DNA of 33,382 nt from Nonomuraea aridisoli (GCF_003236395.1 NZ_POUD01000078.1:1-33382), one strand, 5' to 3'. Shown: positions 8,299-16,286, counted from the first letter of the stretch. Translations and numbers: made by a program. Notes: generated by a model not told the origin, from the letters alone.

Positions 8299-10071
8299 TC
8301 ACCCGTCGCAGTTGGGCATGCAGATGCGGCGTTCCATGCCCTGCAGGAAGAAGTCGCGGACCTGCAGCACGTCGTCGGCGATGTACGCCTCGCCGCCCGC
8401 GGCCTTGGCCAGCGCGTCCATCTGCTGCTTGCCCTTGCGGGCCTCGGGCCCGAAGGCGATGAGCAGGATGCTGATCGGCCGCTTCGGGTTGTAGGTCTTC
8501 TTGAGGAACTGCAGCAGCTGGGCGTTGGTGACGCCGCCGTCGGGGTCGTCGTTGCCGGCGCCGTCCGTGAGGATCAGCAGCGTGTTGACCTTGTCCTCTT
8601 TGTAGGTCTTGGTCAGCTCGGTGTAGGCGGCCTTGATCGTGTCGTTCAGCCCGGTGTCGCCTGTGGCCTTGGCCTGGAGCGTGGCCAGGGTTCGCACCAT
8701 CATGTCCTTGCGCAGCACGCCGTCGACCGTCTCGGCCAGCGGCCCGACGGAGACGAGCTCCTTGTAGTCCTTGCCCTGCCCGTCGAGGTGCGTGGAGTAC
8801 GACCACAGGCCGATGTCGGAGTCGGGCGGGAAGAGCGCGAGGCCCTCGGTGGCGATCTTGTTGATGGCCTGCATCCGGGTCATGCCCGTCCCGGGCACCG
8901 GCAGCGCCATCGTGCCGGAGACGTCGAGCAGGGCGAGCAGGCGGCTGCCGAGGTTCAGCCGGGACCAGGTCTGCACGACCCGGGCCACGGTCGCGCCGTC
9001 CGGCGGGTCGAGGGCCGCCGGGCTCTCCGGGTCGAAGCCCTTGGCCTTCGTCAGCACCTCGCCGGCCTTGCCCTCGTCGGTGCGGAAGCCCGCGGCGCGC
9101 AGGGTCTGCTTGGCGGACTCGGTGGCGAGGGCCTGCTTGAAGTCGGCGGCGGCCTTCAGCACGCTCGGGTCCTCGGTCAGGATGGTGACCGGGTAGTCGA
9201 GGCTGAGCGTGCCCTCCTTGGGATAGAGGGCGACCACCTGCGACTGCGGCTTCTCGGTGTTGTGGGCGTAGATGGCCTGCTCGGAGCTGACGCCGATGGG
9301 CACCTTGCTGCCCGACTTCACCGTGAGGCTGGCCAGCAGCGCCGCCGAGTCGCTCGCGAGCTGCCCCGACAGCTCCTTCAGCGCGCCCACCAGCTCCTTG
9401 TCCTGGCCCGACTCCCGCGCGGTGCCCGCCGCGGCGAGCAGTGCCGCCAGGCCCGCGGAGCTCTTCTGCGGGTCGAGCGCGAGCACGCGCACCTTCCTGC
9501 CGGGGCCGTCCACGTTGGCGACGTTCGCCGCCGAGATCATGGCGGACCAGCTCGGCTGCAGCGTGTCGGTCAGCCGCGAGGCGGACGACTTGGCCGCCGC
9601 GAGCACCACGGGGGAGGTCGCGATCGACCCCTCCACCTGGGGCAGCTCCTCGCCCGCCGAGGTCTCGCGCATGCTCTCCATGAGCAGGCTGGAGTCGGCC
9701 ACCCAGAAGTCGGCGGTGGCCTTGCCCGCGGCCACGGCGTTGGCCGTCCTGGCGGACTCCTCCTCGGCCACCGTAACTTCGACGCACTTGTCGTCGATGG
9801 AGTGCATGGCCTTGTTGTAGTCTGCAGCGATCTTGTTCAGCGCGGGCTGGATCTCGGGGGTCGCCACGACGCGCAGCGGCAGCTTGCCGCCCGAGCAGTC
9901 CTGGTCGCGGTTGAAGATGACGAAGGCGGCGACACCGAGCAGCACGGCCATGGCCACAGCGCCGGCCAGCGGGACGAGCACCCGCCCGCGGGTGTTCTTC
10001 GTTCGTCTGCGGGGTGGCGGCTCGCCGGCTCGATATCCGCCGTCGAGATCGTCTGTGCGGTGTCGCCCCAC
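8299..10071 (-). CDS. Membrane-anchored solute-binding plus von Willebrand factor A protein
   Basis: The GTG at 10071 follows AGAGGA at good spacing. The 590-residue protein has a basic cytoplasmic N-terminus, one membrane helix at about 31-53, then an extracytoplasmic solute-binding-like region (about 65-350) with the LRVVATPEIQPALNKIAADY opening of substrate-binding proteins. A VWA domain follows at about 375-580. Its metal site is nearly canonical: D383-x-S385-x-T387 (Thr in place of the second Ser), T473 or T478, and D503 in LTDGAGND. Cys at 59, 96, 584 and 588 could form disulfides outside the cell. The SBP-VWA layout is known in actinomycetes, but its ligands are largely unknown. It lies upstream of, and in the same orientation as, the sigma/anti-sigma gene, with a hairpin between them. 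Confidence 0.85.
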   Translation of the reverse strand: MGRHRTDDLDGGYRAGEPPPRRRTKNTRGRVLVPLAGAVAMAVLLGVAAFVIFNRDQDCSGGKLPLRVVATPEIQPALNKIAADYNKAMHSIDDKCVEVTVAEEESARTANAVAAGKATADFWVADSSLLMESMRETSAGEELPQVEGSIATSPVVLAAAKSSASRLTDTLQPSWSAMISAANVANVDGPGRKVRVLALDPQKSSAGLAALLAAAGTARESGQDKELVGALKELSGQLASDSAALLASLTVKSGSKVPIGVSSEQAIYAHNTEKPQSQVVALYPKEGTLSLDYPVTILTEDPSVLKAAADFKQALATESAKQTLRAAGFRTDEGKAGEVLTKAKGFDPESPAALDPPDGATVARVVQTWSRLNLGSRLLALLDVSGTMALPVPGTGMTRMQAINKIATEGLALFPPDSDIGLWSYSTHLDGQGKDYKELVSVGPLAETVDGVLRKDMMVRTLATLQAKATGDTGLNDTIKAAYTELTKTYKEDKVNTLLILTDGAGNDDPDGGVTNAQLLQFLKKTYNPKRPISILLIAFGPEARKGKQQMDALAKAAGGEAYIADDVLQVRDFFLQGMERRICMPNCDG

Positions 10072-10164
10072 GATGTCCTCTTAGGTTGTTCGAGACCTTC
10101 CGGAGACCCTAGCGGGAGAAGCTCCGCAATACTCCGGGAACGATACTCGGTGCGGTCTCTGTGG

Positions 10165-10180
10165 CAAAACCGTGGTTTTG
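10165..10180. repeat. Palindrome upstream of the VWA gene
   Basis: CAAAACC and GGTTTTG form perfect 7-bp arms around a 2-nt centre. The site lies 94 bp upstream of the VWA start and 25 bp beyond the transporter stop. It could be an operator for the VWA gene or a short terminator stem (6 bp, 4-nt loop) for the transporter. Confidence 0.45.
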
Positions 10181-10204
10181 GTGCGCTGATTACCTACTGT
10201 GGCG

Positions 10205-10843
10205 TTAATGACAACATGCGTGACCGCGCCAGGCTCGCCTGCCCTCGCGTACGGCGACCGCCGCGAGCGCCACCGCGACCAGCGGATCCACCCACCACCA
10301 GCCCAGCGTGCCGAGCCAGAGCCCGGCCAGGACGCAGGCCGCCGTGGCCGCGCAGATGAGGTTCTGCGTGCCCTCGCCGGACGTGGACGGAGAGGCCAGC
10401 CGCGCCCCCAGCCGGCGCTTGGCCAGACCCAGCGCGGGCATGCCGGCGAGGCTCAGCGACGTCACCACGATCCCGAGCAGATTCGGCTCGGCCCGGTGCC
10501 CCGCGTCGAGGTCGTACGCCACGTGCAGGACGAGATAGGGCGCCAGCAGCCAGAAGCTCACCGCCACCGCGCGCCGGGCGGTGGTCTCGGCGCTCGGCGA
10601 GAGCGTACGGGCGCCGGTGAAGCGCCACACCACGATCAGGCTGGCCGCGGCCTCCACGAGCGCCGCGAGCCCCCACCCGATCAGCGCCACCGAATGCGCG
10701 GCCAGACCGGCGGCCAGGCCCAGCCCGCTCTCCACGCCCAGCCAGACGAGCGTGACCAGGGACAACGCGCGGGCGGCCCGCGCGGCCCGCAGCCATTCCG
10801 CTGACGCGGCCGGACGCTCCCGAATCCGCTGGTCAGGCACCAT
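10205..10843 (-). CDS. CDF-like cation transporter, short form
   Basis: The 212-residue protein has five to six membrane helices and matches the short actinobacterial cation-transporter family related to cation diffusion facilitators. Helices 2-3 carry the GLAAGLAAHSVALIGWGLAA segment, and SFWLLAPYLVLHVAY, GMPALGLAKRRLG and WWWVDPLVAVALAAVAVREG are characteristic. It ends in RRAWRGHACCH, with a Cys-Cys-His tail, and lacks the cytoplasmic domain of full CDF proteins. In place of the usual metal-binding Asp of helix 2 I see uncharged residues, so the transported ion is unclear. The ATG at 10843 is followed directly by GTG, an alternative start. It is divergent from the DUF4184 gene, with a perfect palindrome just upstream. 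Confidence 0.75.
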   Translation of the reverse strand: MVPDQRIRERPAASAEWLRAARAARALSLVTLVWLGVESGLGLAAGLAAHSVALIGWGLAALVEAAASLIVVWRFTGARTLSPSAETTARRAVAVSFWLLAPYLVLHVAYDLDAGHRAEPNLLGIVVTSLSLAGMPALGLAKRRLGARLASPSTSGEGTQNLICAATAACVLAGLWLGTLGWWWVDPLVAVALAAVAVREGRRAWRGHACCH

Positions 10844-10857
10844 GAACCCCCGAACCT

Positions 10858-10869
10858 CCGGATATCCGG
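10858..10869. promoter_or_regulatory. 12-bp perfect palindrome before the transporter start
   Basis: CCGGATATCCGG is a perfect palindrome, 14 bp upstream of the transporter ATG, within a 149-bp divergent intergenic region. A CATAAT hexamer facing the DUF4184 gene lies at 10952-10957. The palindrome is a plausible operator for the transporter, but nothing identifies a regulator. Confidence 0.4.
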
Positions 10870-10992
10870 CCGTCGACAGCGCTACGTACCGTACCCGTCG
10901 CGCACCGTGAGGCCGTAGGGCGGCGGCAAAGCATGGTCAAGATTCACCGCGCATAATGATCGTCAAGGATCGCCGGGCACGGGGGAGGGGCA

Positions 10993-11763
10993 TTGCCGTT
11001 CACGCCCAGTCACATCGCCGCGGTCGTGCCGCTGCTGGCGTCGCGGCGCGTGCGCAGGTTCGCCGATCCCTGGGCGCTGGCGCTCGGCACGATGGCGCCG
11101 GACCTGCCGCTCTTCCTGCCGATCCTGCCCGACTACACCGACTGGCACTCCTGGGCGGGGGTGGTGACGCTCAATCCCCTGGCGGTGCTCGTCCTGCTGC
11201 CGTTCTTCCACGCCGTGCTGCGCGACCCGCTGATCGCGCTGCTGCCGTCCGCGCTGGCCGGGCGGGCCGCGCGGCTCGTCCCCGGACGGCTGCGGCTCGC
11301 GCCCATGGTCGTCGGGGCGGTGATCGGGGCGGCCACGCACGTCCTGTGGGACTCCTTCACCCACCACACGGGCGTGGTCGAGTGGGGTTCCTGGTTGTCG
11401 ATCTCCGTTCTCGGGGTGATCGATCTCTTCCGCCTGCTTCAGTACGCCTCGTCGGCGATCGGGCTGGCCGTGGTGGTCTGGTGGGCCTGGCGGCGGTTGT
11501 CGCGGATGGAGGCGGCGCCCGTGCCGGAGCGGTTGCGCAGCTCGCCGCGGGCCCGCCTGCTGACCCTGGCGGCCGGCGCCGCCGGCGTCGTGGCGGGCGG
11601 CCTGCTCTGGCCGCTCGTGGACGAGCCCAGCCCCGCGCTCGGCCTGCCCAGCCTGATCACGAAGACCGGCGTGGGCACGGTGATCGGGCTGGGCGCGGTG
11701 CTCGTCTGCTACGCGGCCGTCTGGCAGGTCAGGCGGCGCATGGCAGTATCGGAAGGTGCTTGA
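10993..11763 (+). CDS. DUF4184 family membrane protein
   Basis: The 256-residue protein starts with TTG at 10993, after a GGGGGAGGGG ribosome site, giving the family's N-terminus MPFTPSHIAAVVPLL. Next come GTMAPDLPLF and, about 50 residues later, conserved His/Asp features such as THVLWDSFTHHTG, a pattern shared with metal-dependent membrane hydrolase-like families. There are about six membrane helices. The function of DUF4184 is unknown; the conserved polar residues within the membrane suggest an enzyme, which is speculation. The 3' end overlaps the RNA methyltransferase start by 8 bp, so the two are probably co-transcribed. Confidence 0.85.
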   Translation: MPFTPSHIAAVVPLLASRRVRRFADPWALALGTMAPDLPLFLPILPDYTDWHSWAGVVTLNPLAVLVLLPFFHAVLRDPLIALLPSALAGRAARLVPGRLRLAPMVVGAVIGAATHVLWDSFTHHTGVVEWGSWLSISVLGVIDLFRLLQYASSAIGLAVVVWWAWRRLSRMEAAPVPERLRSSPRARLLTLAAGAAGVVAGGLLWPLVDEPSPALGLPSLITKTGVGTVIGLGAVLVCYAAVWQVRRRMAVSEGA

Positions 11764-12580
11764 GTACGTCACCGACCCCGGCGACCCCCGCCTGTCCGAC
11801 TACACCCGGCTGCGGGACGTCGAGCTGCGCAAGAGTCTCGAGGCCGAGCGCGGCCTGTTCCTCGCCGAGGGGGAGAAGGTGATCAGGCGAGCCGTCGGCG
11901 CCGGCTACCCGATCCGCTCGGTCCTCACCACGCGGCGCTGGCTGACCTCGCTGCAGGACGTGCTGGGCGACGCCACCGTCTACGTCGTCAGCGACGAGAT
12001 CATGTCCGGCATCGCCGGCTTCCAGGTCCACCGCGGCGCGCTCGCCTCCATGGAACGCCTGCCGCTCCCGTCGGTGGAGACGCTGCTGAAGGGCCTCAAG
12101 GGCGGCCCGCGCCGGCTGCTCGTGCTGGAGGACCTGGTCGACCACTCCAACGTCGGCGCGATCTTCCGCTCGGCCGCCGCGCTCGGCGTCGACGCCGTCG
12201 TCCTGTCGCCCCGCTGCGCCGACCCGCTCTACCGGCGGGCCGTCAAGGTCTCGATGGGGGCGGTCTTCTCGATCCCGTACGCGCGGATGGACGACTGGTT
12301 CCGCGGCCTGGAGCAACTGCGCGAGGCCGGGTTCCGCACGCTCGCCCTGACCCCCGACCAGAGCGCCACCCCGCTCGAGGCCGCCGCCCGCTCCGAGCGG
12401 GTCGCCCTGCTGCTCGGCGCCGAGGGCGACGGGCTGTCGTCCCACTGGCTGGAGGAGGCCGACGAGGCGGTGTGCATCCCGATGAGCGCCTCGGCGATGG
12501 CGGCCGGGGTCGACTCCCTCAACGTCGTGGCCGCCGCGGCGATCGCCTGCCACGGCCTGATGCGGCCCGCGGCCCCGTGA
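11756..12580 (+). CDS. SpoU/TrmH-family RNA 2'-O-methyltransferase
   Basis: The 274-residue protein has an N-terminal L30e-like substrate-binding region (GLFLAEGEKVIRRAV) and the three SPOUT motifs. Motif 1 is NVGAIFRSAAALG from residue 132, with Arg138. Motif 2 is LLLGAEGDGLS near 217-227, and motif 3 is the SLNVVAAAAIA segment. These enzymes methylate ribose 2'-OH in rRNA or tRNA using S-adenosylmethionine and a trefoil knot; the target base is not evident. Motif 3 has an unusual inserted SASAMAAGVD before SLNV. The GTG at 11756 overlaps the DUF4184 gene by 8 bp. The stop lies one base from the stop of the convergent CutA-like gene. Confidence 0.92.
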   Translation: MLEYVTDPGDPRLSDYTRLRDVELRKSLEAERGLFLAEGEKVIRRAVGAGYPIRSVLTTRRWLTSLQDVLGDATVYVVSDEIMSGIAGFQVHRGALASMERLPLPSVETLLKGLKGGPRRLLVLEDLVDHSNVGAIFRSAAALGVDAVVLSPRCADPLYRRAVKVSMGAVFSIPYARMDDWFRGLEQLREAGFRTLALTPDQSATPLEAAARSERVALLLGAEGDGLSSHWLEEADEAVCIPMSASAMAAGVDSLNVVAAAAIACHGLMRPAAP

Positions 12581-12581
12581 G

Positions 12582-12827
12582 TCAGGGCAGCTCGACCGGC
12601 TCGCTGACGAGGTCCGCCCCGCTGTCCTTGATGCGCCGTTCCAGCAGCGGGAGCTGCCTGGCCGTCGTGACCAGCGTGAGCTGCCAGGCGGGCTCGGCGC
12701 GGTGCGGCACGGGCGCCTCGGCGATGTCGATCGAGGTGGCCAGGCCCGCGGTCAGGATGGCGTGCGCCAGCTCCGCCGCCCGTTCGTGGCCGTCGATCGT
12801 GGCGCGGACCTCGGTGAATTCCCCCAT
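12582..12827 (-). CDS. Short CutA-like (divalent ion tolerance family) protein
   Basis: The ATG at 12827 (MGEFTEVRATIDG) has AAGGA about 9 nt upstream. The 81-residue protein matches the CutA ferredoxin-like fold in its order of elements: a first strand, a helix with HERAAELAHAILTAGLATSIDI, then W48-x-LTLVTTARQLPLLERRI. CutA proteins are usually about 100-110 residues. This one lacks the C-terminal part around the Tyr-Pro-containing loop and trimer strand, so it is a degenerate or distant member. CutA function is disputed (copper tolerance, or unknown). It faces the RNA methyltransferase with a single base between stop codons. Confidence 0.6.
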   Translation of the reverse strand: MGEFTEVRATIDGHERAAELAHAILTAGLATSIDIAEAPVPHRAEPAWQLTLVTTARQLPLLERRIKDSGADLVSEPVELP

Positions 12828-13158
12828 GGGGTGTGTCCTTCTGGCAGAGGGGTAGAGCCTTCGCCCAAGGTGCGGACTCGGGCGAGGAGGTCGGACTTCA
12901 CGGAGGAAAGCGTACATAGTGAGCGCTGTGGGTGTGTCCGCTCGTCCCCCCGCACGGGACTCTCCCAGGGAAGTTCCAGATACGCTCTGCAGTACCTGTG
13001 GAACAGCTGAAGAAGTGGCCCGCTGAATCGAGGTTGGGCCCGTAGCTGTGCTAGGACTTTACATAAGTCTGTTGCCGGTGCACTCGTCAAACCTCGGTAC
13101 AGTCCAGGACATTCTGTGGGTGTCGGCAGTACCTCGTAGTGAAAGTGAGATCAGTTTT
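12828..13158. promoter_or_regulatory. 331-bp intergenic region upstream of the UDP-sulfoquinovose synthase gene
   Basis: No gene is convincing here. It lies between divergent genes and should hold promoters for both. It contains GTTCCA (12973-12978) paired with TGGAAC (12999-13004). It also contains GACTT-tacat-AAGTC (13055-13069), which could be an operator. Candidate -35 hexamers (TTGGGC, TTGCCG) have no -10 at standard spacing. The sulfoquinovose gene has only a weak ribosome site, so its mRNA leader is unclear. Confidence 0.4.
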
Positions 13159-14316
13159 ATGCGGGTGTTGGTCCTGGGCGGTGACGGCTATCTCGGCTGG
13201 CCGACTGCGCTCTACCTGTCACAAGCCGGTCATGATGTCGCGGTCGCCGACAACTTCGTGCGGCGCCAGTACGACTTCGAGCTGGGCGCCGACAGCCTGG
13301 TCCCGATCGAGTCACTGCAGGTCCGCGTCGAAACCTGGCGGCAGGTGACGGGCAAGTCGATCGAGATGTTCATCGGCGACCTCTGCGACGCGGAGTTCAC
13401 CTACCAGATGATCAAGGACTTCCGTCCTGAGGCGGTGGTGCACTTCGCCGAGCAGCGTGCGGCGCCGTACTCGATGATCGACCGCAAGCACGCGGTCTAC
13501 ACGCAGGTCAACAACGTGGTCGGCACGCTCAACCTGCTGTACGCGATCAAGGAGATCGACCCGGACATCCACCTCGTCAAGCTCGGCACGATGGGCGAGT
13601 ACGGCACGCCCAACATCGACATCGAAGAGGGCTGGCTGGAGCTGGAGTACAAGGGCCGCAAGGACCGGGTGCTCTACCCCAAGCGACCGGGCTCGTTCTA
13701 CCACCTGTCCAAGGTGCACGACAGCCACAACATCGAGTTCGCCTGCCGGATCTGGGGCCTGCGCGCCACCGACCTCAACCAGGGCGTCGTCTACGGCCAG
13801 CAGACCGCCGAGACCGCGCTCGACGACCGCCTGGCCACCCGCTTCGACTACGACGCGGTCTTCGGCACGGTGCTCAACCGGTTCGTCATCCAGGCCGTGC
13901 TCGGCCACCCGCTGACCGTCTACGGCAGCGGCGGCCAGACGCGGGGCATCATCGACATCCGCGACACCGTCCGCTGTATCGAGCTGGCCTGTGACAACCC
14001 GGCCGAGCCCGGCGAGTTCCGCGTGTTCAACCAGATGACCGAGTCGATGTCGGTGCTCGACATCGCCAACACGGTCGCCGAGGCCTTCCCCGGCGCGGTG
14101 ACCATCGACCACCTGGACAACCCGCGCGTCGAGTTCGAGCAGCACTACTACAACGTCACCCACACGGCGCTGGTGAAGCTCGGCCTCGAGCCGCACCTGC
14201 TGTCCGACACGCTGATCACCTCGCTCTTCGACATCGCCAAGCGCTACGGCGACCGGGCGAACCTGGAGGCCATGCAGCCCCGGGTCAACTGGCGCGGCGC
14301 CGGTGAGCGGCGGTGA
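13159..14316 (+). CDS. sqdB: UDP-sulfoquinovose synthase (SQD1/SqdB family)
   Basis: The 385-residue protein matches SQD1/SqdB/Agl3 from end to end. It opens with the Rossmann motif GGDGYLGW (residues 7-14), followed by VHFAEQRAAPYSMID, TMGEYGTPNIDIEEG from residue 144, and SFYHLSKVHDSHN with catalytic Tyr181 and Lys185. DLNQGVVYG, YGSGGQTRGIIDIRDT and FRVFNQ follow. The enzyme converts UDP-glucose and sulfite to UDP-sulfoquinovose, using NAD, in the cytoplasm. The ATG at 13159 gives the expected N-terminus; the ribosome site is weak. Its stop overlaps the methyltransferase start as GTGA. No obvious SqdX neighbour follows, so the use of the sulfosugar (sulfolipid, or a surface glycan as with Agl3) is open. 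Confidence 0.9.
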   Translation: MRVLVLGGDGYLGWPTALYLSQAGHDVAVADNFVRRQYDFELGADSLVPIESLQVRVETWRQVTGKSIEMFIGDLCDAEFTYQMIKDFRPEAVVHFAEQRAAPYSMIDRKHAVYTQVNNVVGTLNLLYAIKEIDPDIHLVKLGTMGEYGTPNIDIEEGWLELEYKGRKDRVLYPKRPGSFYHLSKVHDSHNIEFACRIWGLRATDLNQGVVYGQQTAETALDDRLATRFDYDAVFGTVLNRFVIQAVLGHPLTVYGSGGQTRGIIDIRDTVRCIELACDNPAEPGEFRVFNQMTESMSVLDIANTVAEAFPGAVTIDHLDNPRVEFEQHYYNVTHTALVKLGLEPHLLSDTLITSLFDIAKRYGDRANLEAMQPRVNWRGAGERR

Positions 14317-15056
14317 CGAGCGGCGGTGAGGGCGCCTTCGCCCGCGCCACCGGCCGCGAGGCGGAGGAGGGCGGGGCCGACAAGCCCCGCTACCGTCGCT
14401 ACCAGTACGAGCTGATCTCGCCGTTCTGCGGGCCCAGCATGCTGGAGGTCGGCGCGGGGCTGGGCGAGTTCGCGGCGCAGTTCACCGACCGGCGGCGCCT
14501 GGTCGTCAGCGACGTCGACCCCGACGCCGTCGAGGTGATGAAGACCCGCTTCGCCGCCCACCCCAACGTGCAGGCCCTGCAGTTCGACCTCGGCGCCGGC
14601 GCGTGCCTCGACGACCCGGTCGACACCGTGGTCGCCATGAACGTCCTCGAGCACTTCGAGGACGACGCCGCCGTCCTGAGCCTGCTGTCCCGCTCGGTCC
14701 GCCCGGGCGGCACCGTCGTGCTGTGGGTGCCCGCCTACATGGCGCTGTACGGCGACTTCGACCGCAGGGTCGGCCACTTCCGCCGTTACACCCCCGCCAC
14801 CATGCGCCAGGTCGCCCAGCGGGCCGGCCTGGAGGTGCTGGTGTCCCGCCCGGTCAACCTGCTCGGCGGCGTGGCGTGGTGGGCGGCGGTCCGCCTGGGG
14901 CGGGCCGGCACCCCCAAGTCGGGCATGGTCGGCCTGTACGACCGCGTGATCGTCCCGGTGACCAAGGTCCTCGACCGCGTCCTGCCGATTCCGTTCGGGC
15001 AGTCGGTGCTGGGAGTCTTCCGGGTGCCGCAGAGCGGGCATGCGCGGCGTGACTGA
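14313..15056 (+). CDS. Class I SAM-dependent methyltransferase
   Basis: The GTG at 14313 overlaps the previous stop as GTGA. The 247-residue protein has SAM motif I LEVGAGLGEFA from residue 44, acidic motif II in VVSDVDPDAVEVM, and motif III with MNVLEHFEDD. VRPGGTVVLWVPAYMALYGDFDR follows, which is the pattern of sugar or ubiquinone-type methyltransferases of the Methyltransf_11/12 kind. Its coupling to UDP-sulfoquinovose synthase suggests that it methylates a sugar or lipid carrier of this pathway. That is inference; the substrate cannot be read. The C-terminus overlaps the GtrA start by 17 bp. Confidence 0.85.
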   Translation: MTSGGEGAFARATGREAEEGGADKPRYRRYQYELISPFCGPSMLEVGAGLGEFAAQFTDRRRLVVSDVDPDAVEVMKTRFAAHPNVQALQFDLGAGACLDDPVDTVVAMNVLEHFEDDAAVLSLLSRSVRPGGTVVLWVPAYMALYGDFDRRVGHFRRYTPATMRQVAQRAGLEVLVSRPVNLLGGVAWWAAVRLGRAGTPKSGMVGLYDRVIVPVTKVLDRVLPIPFGQSVLGVFRVPQSGHARRD

Positions 15057-15564
15057 TCTGCTGCGCCGTCTGCTGGGCCGGCTGCCACGCGTCTTCACGC
15101 GGTACACCACCGCGTCCGTGGCGGCCGGCGTGGTCAGCGAGGCCACGCTGCTGACGGCGTACGGCACCCATCTGCTCACGCCGGGACAGGCGTCCGCGGC
15201 GGGGTGGGCGAGCGGCGCGGTGCTGAACTTCGTGCTCAACCGGTGGTGGGTCTTCCGGCACCGGGAGCAGCCGAAGCCGTTGCGCGAGGTGCTGGGCTTC
15301 TGGCTGACCTCGCTGGCCGCCCTGGCGCTGTCGACCTGGGCGACCGGGGTCGCGGCGCGGCTGGCCGCGCCACTGGAGCACGGCCCCCGGGTGATCCTGG
15401 TGGGGGCCGTGTTCCTCGGCGTCTACGGGCTACTGTTCGTGGCGAAGTTCGCCCTGTTCCACTATTTCGTCTTCGCCGGAAAGGGGCGCTCGGAGACCGG
15501 CTCGGGCAGCGGCGCGGGCCGCCGCCGCTCCCGCCACCAGGTGCCGAGCACCACGCGCGAGTAG
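15040..15564 (+). CDS. GtrA-family membrane protein
   Basis: The 174-residue protein has four membrane helices with the GtrA pattern: FTRYTTASVAAGVVSEATLL, then GWASGAVLNFVLNRWWVFR (the NFxxNRxWVF signature), then two more helices ending in LFHYFVF. GtrA proteins help to flip polyprenyl-linked sugars or anchor glycosyltransferases. It starts 17 bp before the methyltransferase stop. The last 32 or so residues are a polar Gly/Ser/Arg tail, encoded where the opposite strand encodes the end of the convergent GT2; the two genes overlap by 103 bp (15462-15564). Its partner could be the facing GT2, as GT2-GtrA pairs are common. Confidence 0.88.
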   Translation: MRGVTDLLRRLLGRLPRVFTRYTTASVAAGVVSEATLLTAYGTHLLTPGQASAAGWASGAVLNFVLNRWWVFRHREQPKPLREVLGFWLTSLAALALSTWATGVAARLAAPLEHGPRVILVGAVFLGVYGLLFVAKFALFHYFVFAGKGRSETGSGSGAGRRRSRHQVPSTTRE

Positions 15565-16286
15565 CGGTAACCGTAGACCAGGTTGCCGCCCTTCTTGGTG
15601 CTCCCGGCGGTGCGCAGCCGCATCGTCGCGGGCACCTCGGCGACGCGGTAGCCCCGCGCGATCACGCCGATCAGCAGCTCCGACGACTGGTACTGCGGCT
15701 GGCGCAGCTCCACGGCCCCCGTGACCTGCGCGCGCATCGCCCGCAGCCCGAACGACGTGTCGGTGACGCTCTGCCCGGTCAGCCGGCTGATCAGGAACGC
15801 GAACACGTGGACCCCGGCGCGGCGCACCCGGTCGTAGGTCTCCTGGCGGCCCAGCACCCGCGAACCGGTCGCGAAGTCGGCCTCGCCCCGCAACACCGGC
15901 GCCAGCACCCGCGGGATGTCGGCCGGGTCGTACTGGCCGTCGGCGTCGGTCGTCACGATGTAGTCGGCGCCGCCGGCCCGCGCGATGCGGTAACCCAGCC
16001 GCAGCGCCGCCCCCTGGCCGCGGTTGACCGGGACGTCGCAGACCATCGCGCCCGCCTTGCGGGCGACCGCCGCGGTGTCGTCGGTGGCGCCGTCGACGAC
16101 CACGATGGTCGCGCAGTCGTGTCCGTCGATCTGGGACGGCAGCGACTTCACCACGTCGCCGATGCCGTCCTCCTCGTTGTAGGCGGCGATCACGATCGCG
16201 ATCGGCGGCAGGTCCGCGCCGTGCTCGGCCGTGAACGCCGCCAGCGCGGCGGCGTCGATGTCCTGTTGCGTCGTCTCTGGGGTCAT
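15462..16286 (-). CDS. Glycosyltransferase family 2, polyprenyl-phosphate type
   Basis: The 274-residue protein starts at ATG 16286, which overlaps the epimerase stop as ATGA; a longer frame upstream is the epimerase gene read out of frame. After about 27 acidic/Ala-rich residues comes IAIVIAAYNEEDGIGDVV, then VVVDGATDDT, PVNRGQGAALRLGY and the DAD motif in VTTDADGQYDP. GSRVLGRQETYDRVRRAG follows. This is the DPM1/GtrB-like group that loads a sugar on polyprenyl phosphate. It lacks C-terminal helices, so a separate membrane partner such as GtrA would fit. The C-terminal 34 codons overlap the convergent GtrA gene. Confidence 0.88.
   Translation of the reverse strand: MTPETTQQDIDAAALAAFTAEHGADLPPIAIVIAAYNEEDGIGDVVKSLPSQIDGHDCATIVVVDGATDDTAAVARKAGAMVCDVPVNRGQGAALRLGYRIARAGGADYIVTTDADGQYDPADIPRVLAPVLRGEADFATGSRVLGRQETYDRVRRAGVHVFAFLISRLTGQSVTDTSFGLRAMRAQVTGAVELRQPQYQSSELLIGVIARGYRVAEVPATMRLRTAGSTKKGGNLVYGYRYSRVVLGTWWRERRRPAPLPEPVSERPFPAKTK

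Noticed and set aside
12842..13090. Possible small minus-strand gene in the gap upstream of the sulfoquinovose gene
   Set aside because: No ribosome site, no recognisable family, and the frame runs into the CutA-like gene out of frame.
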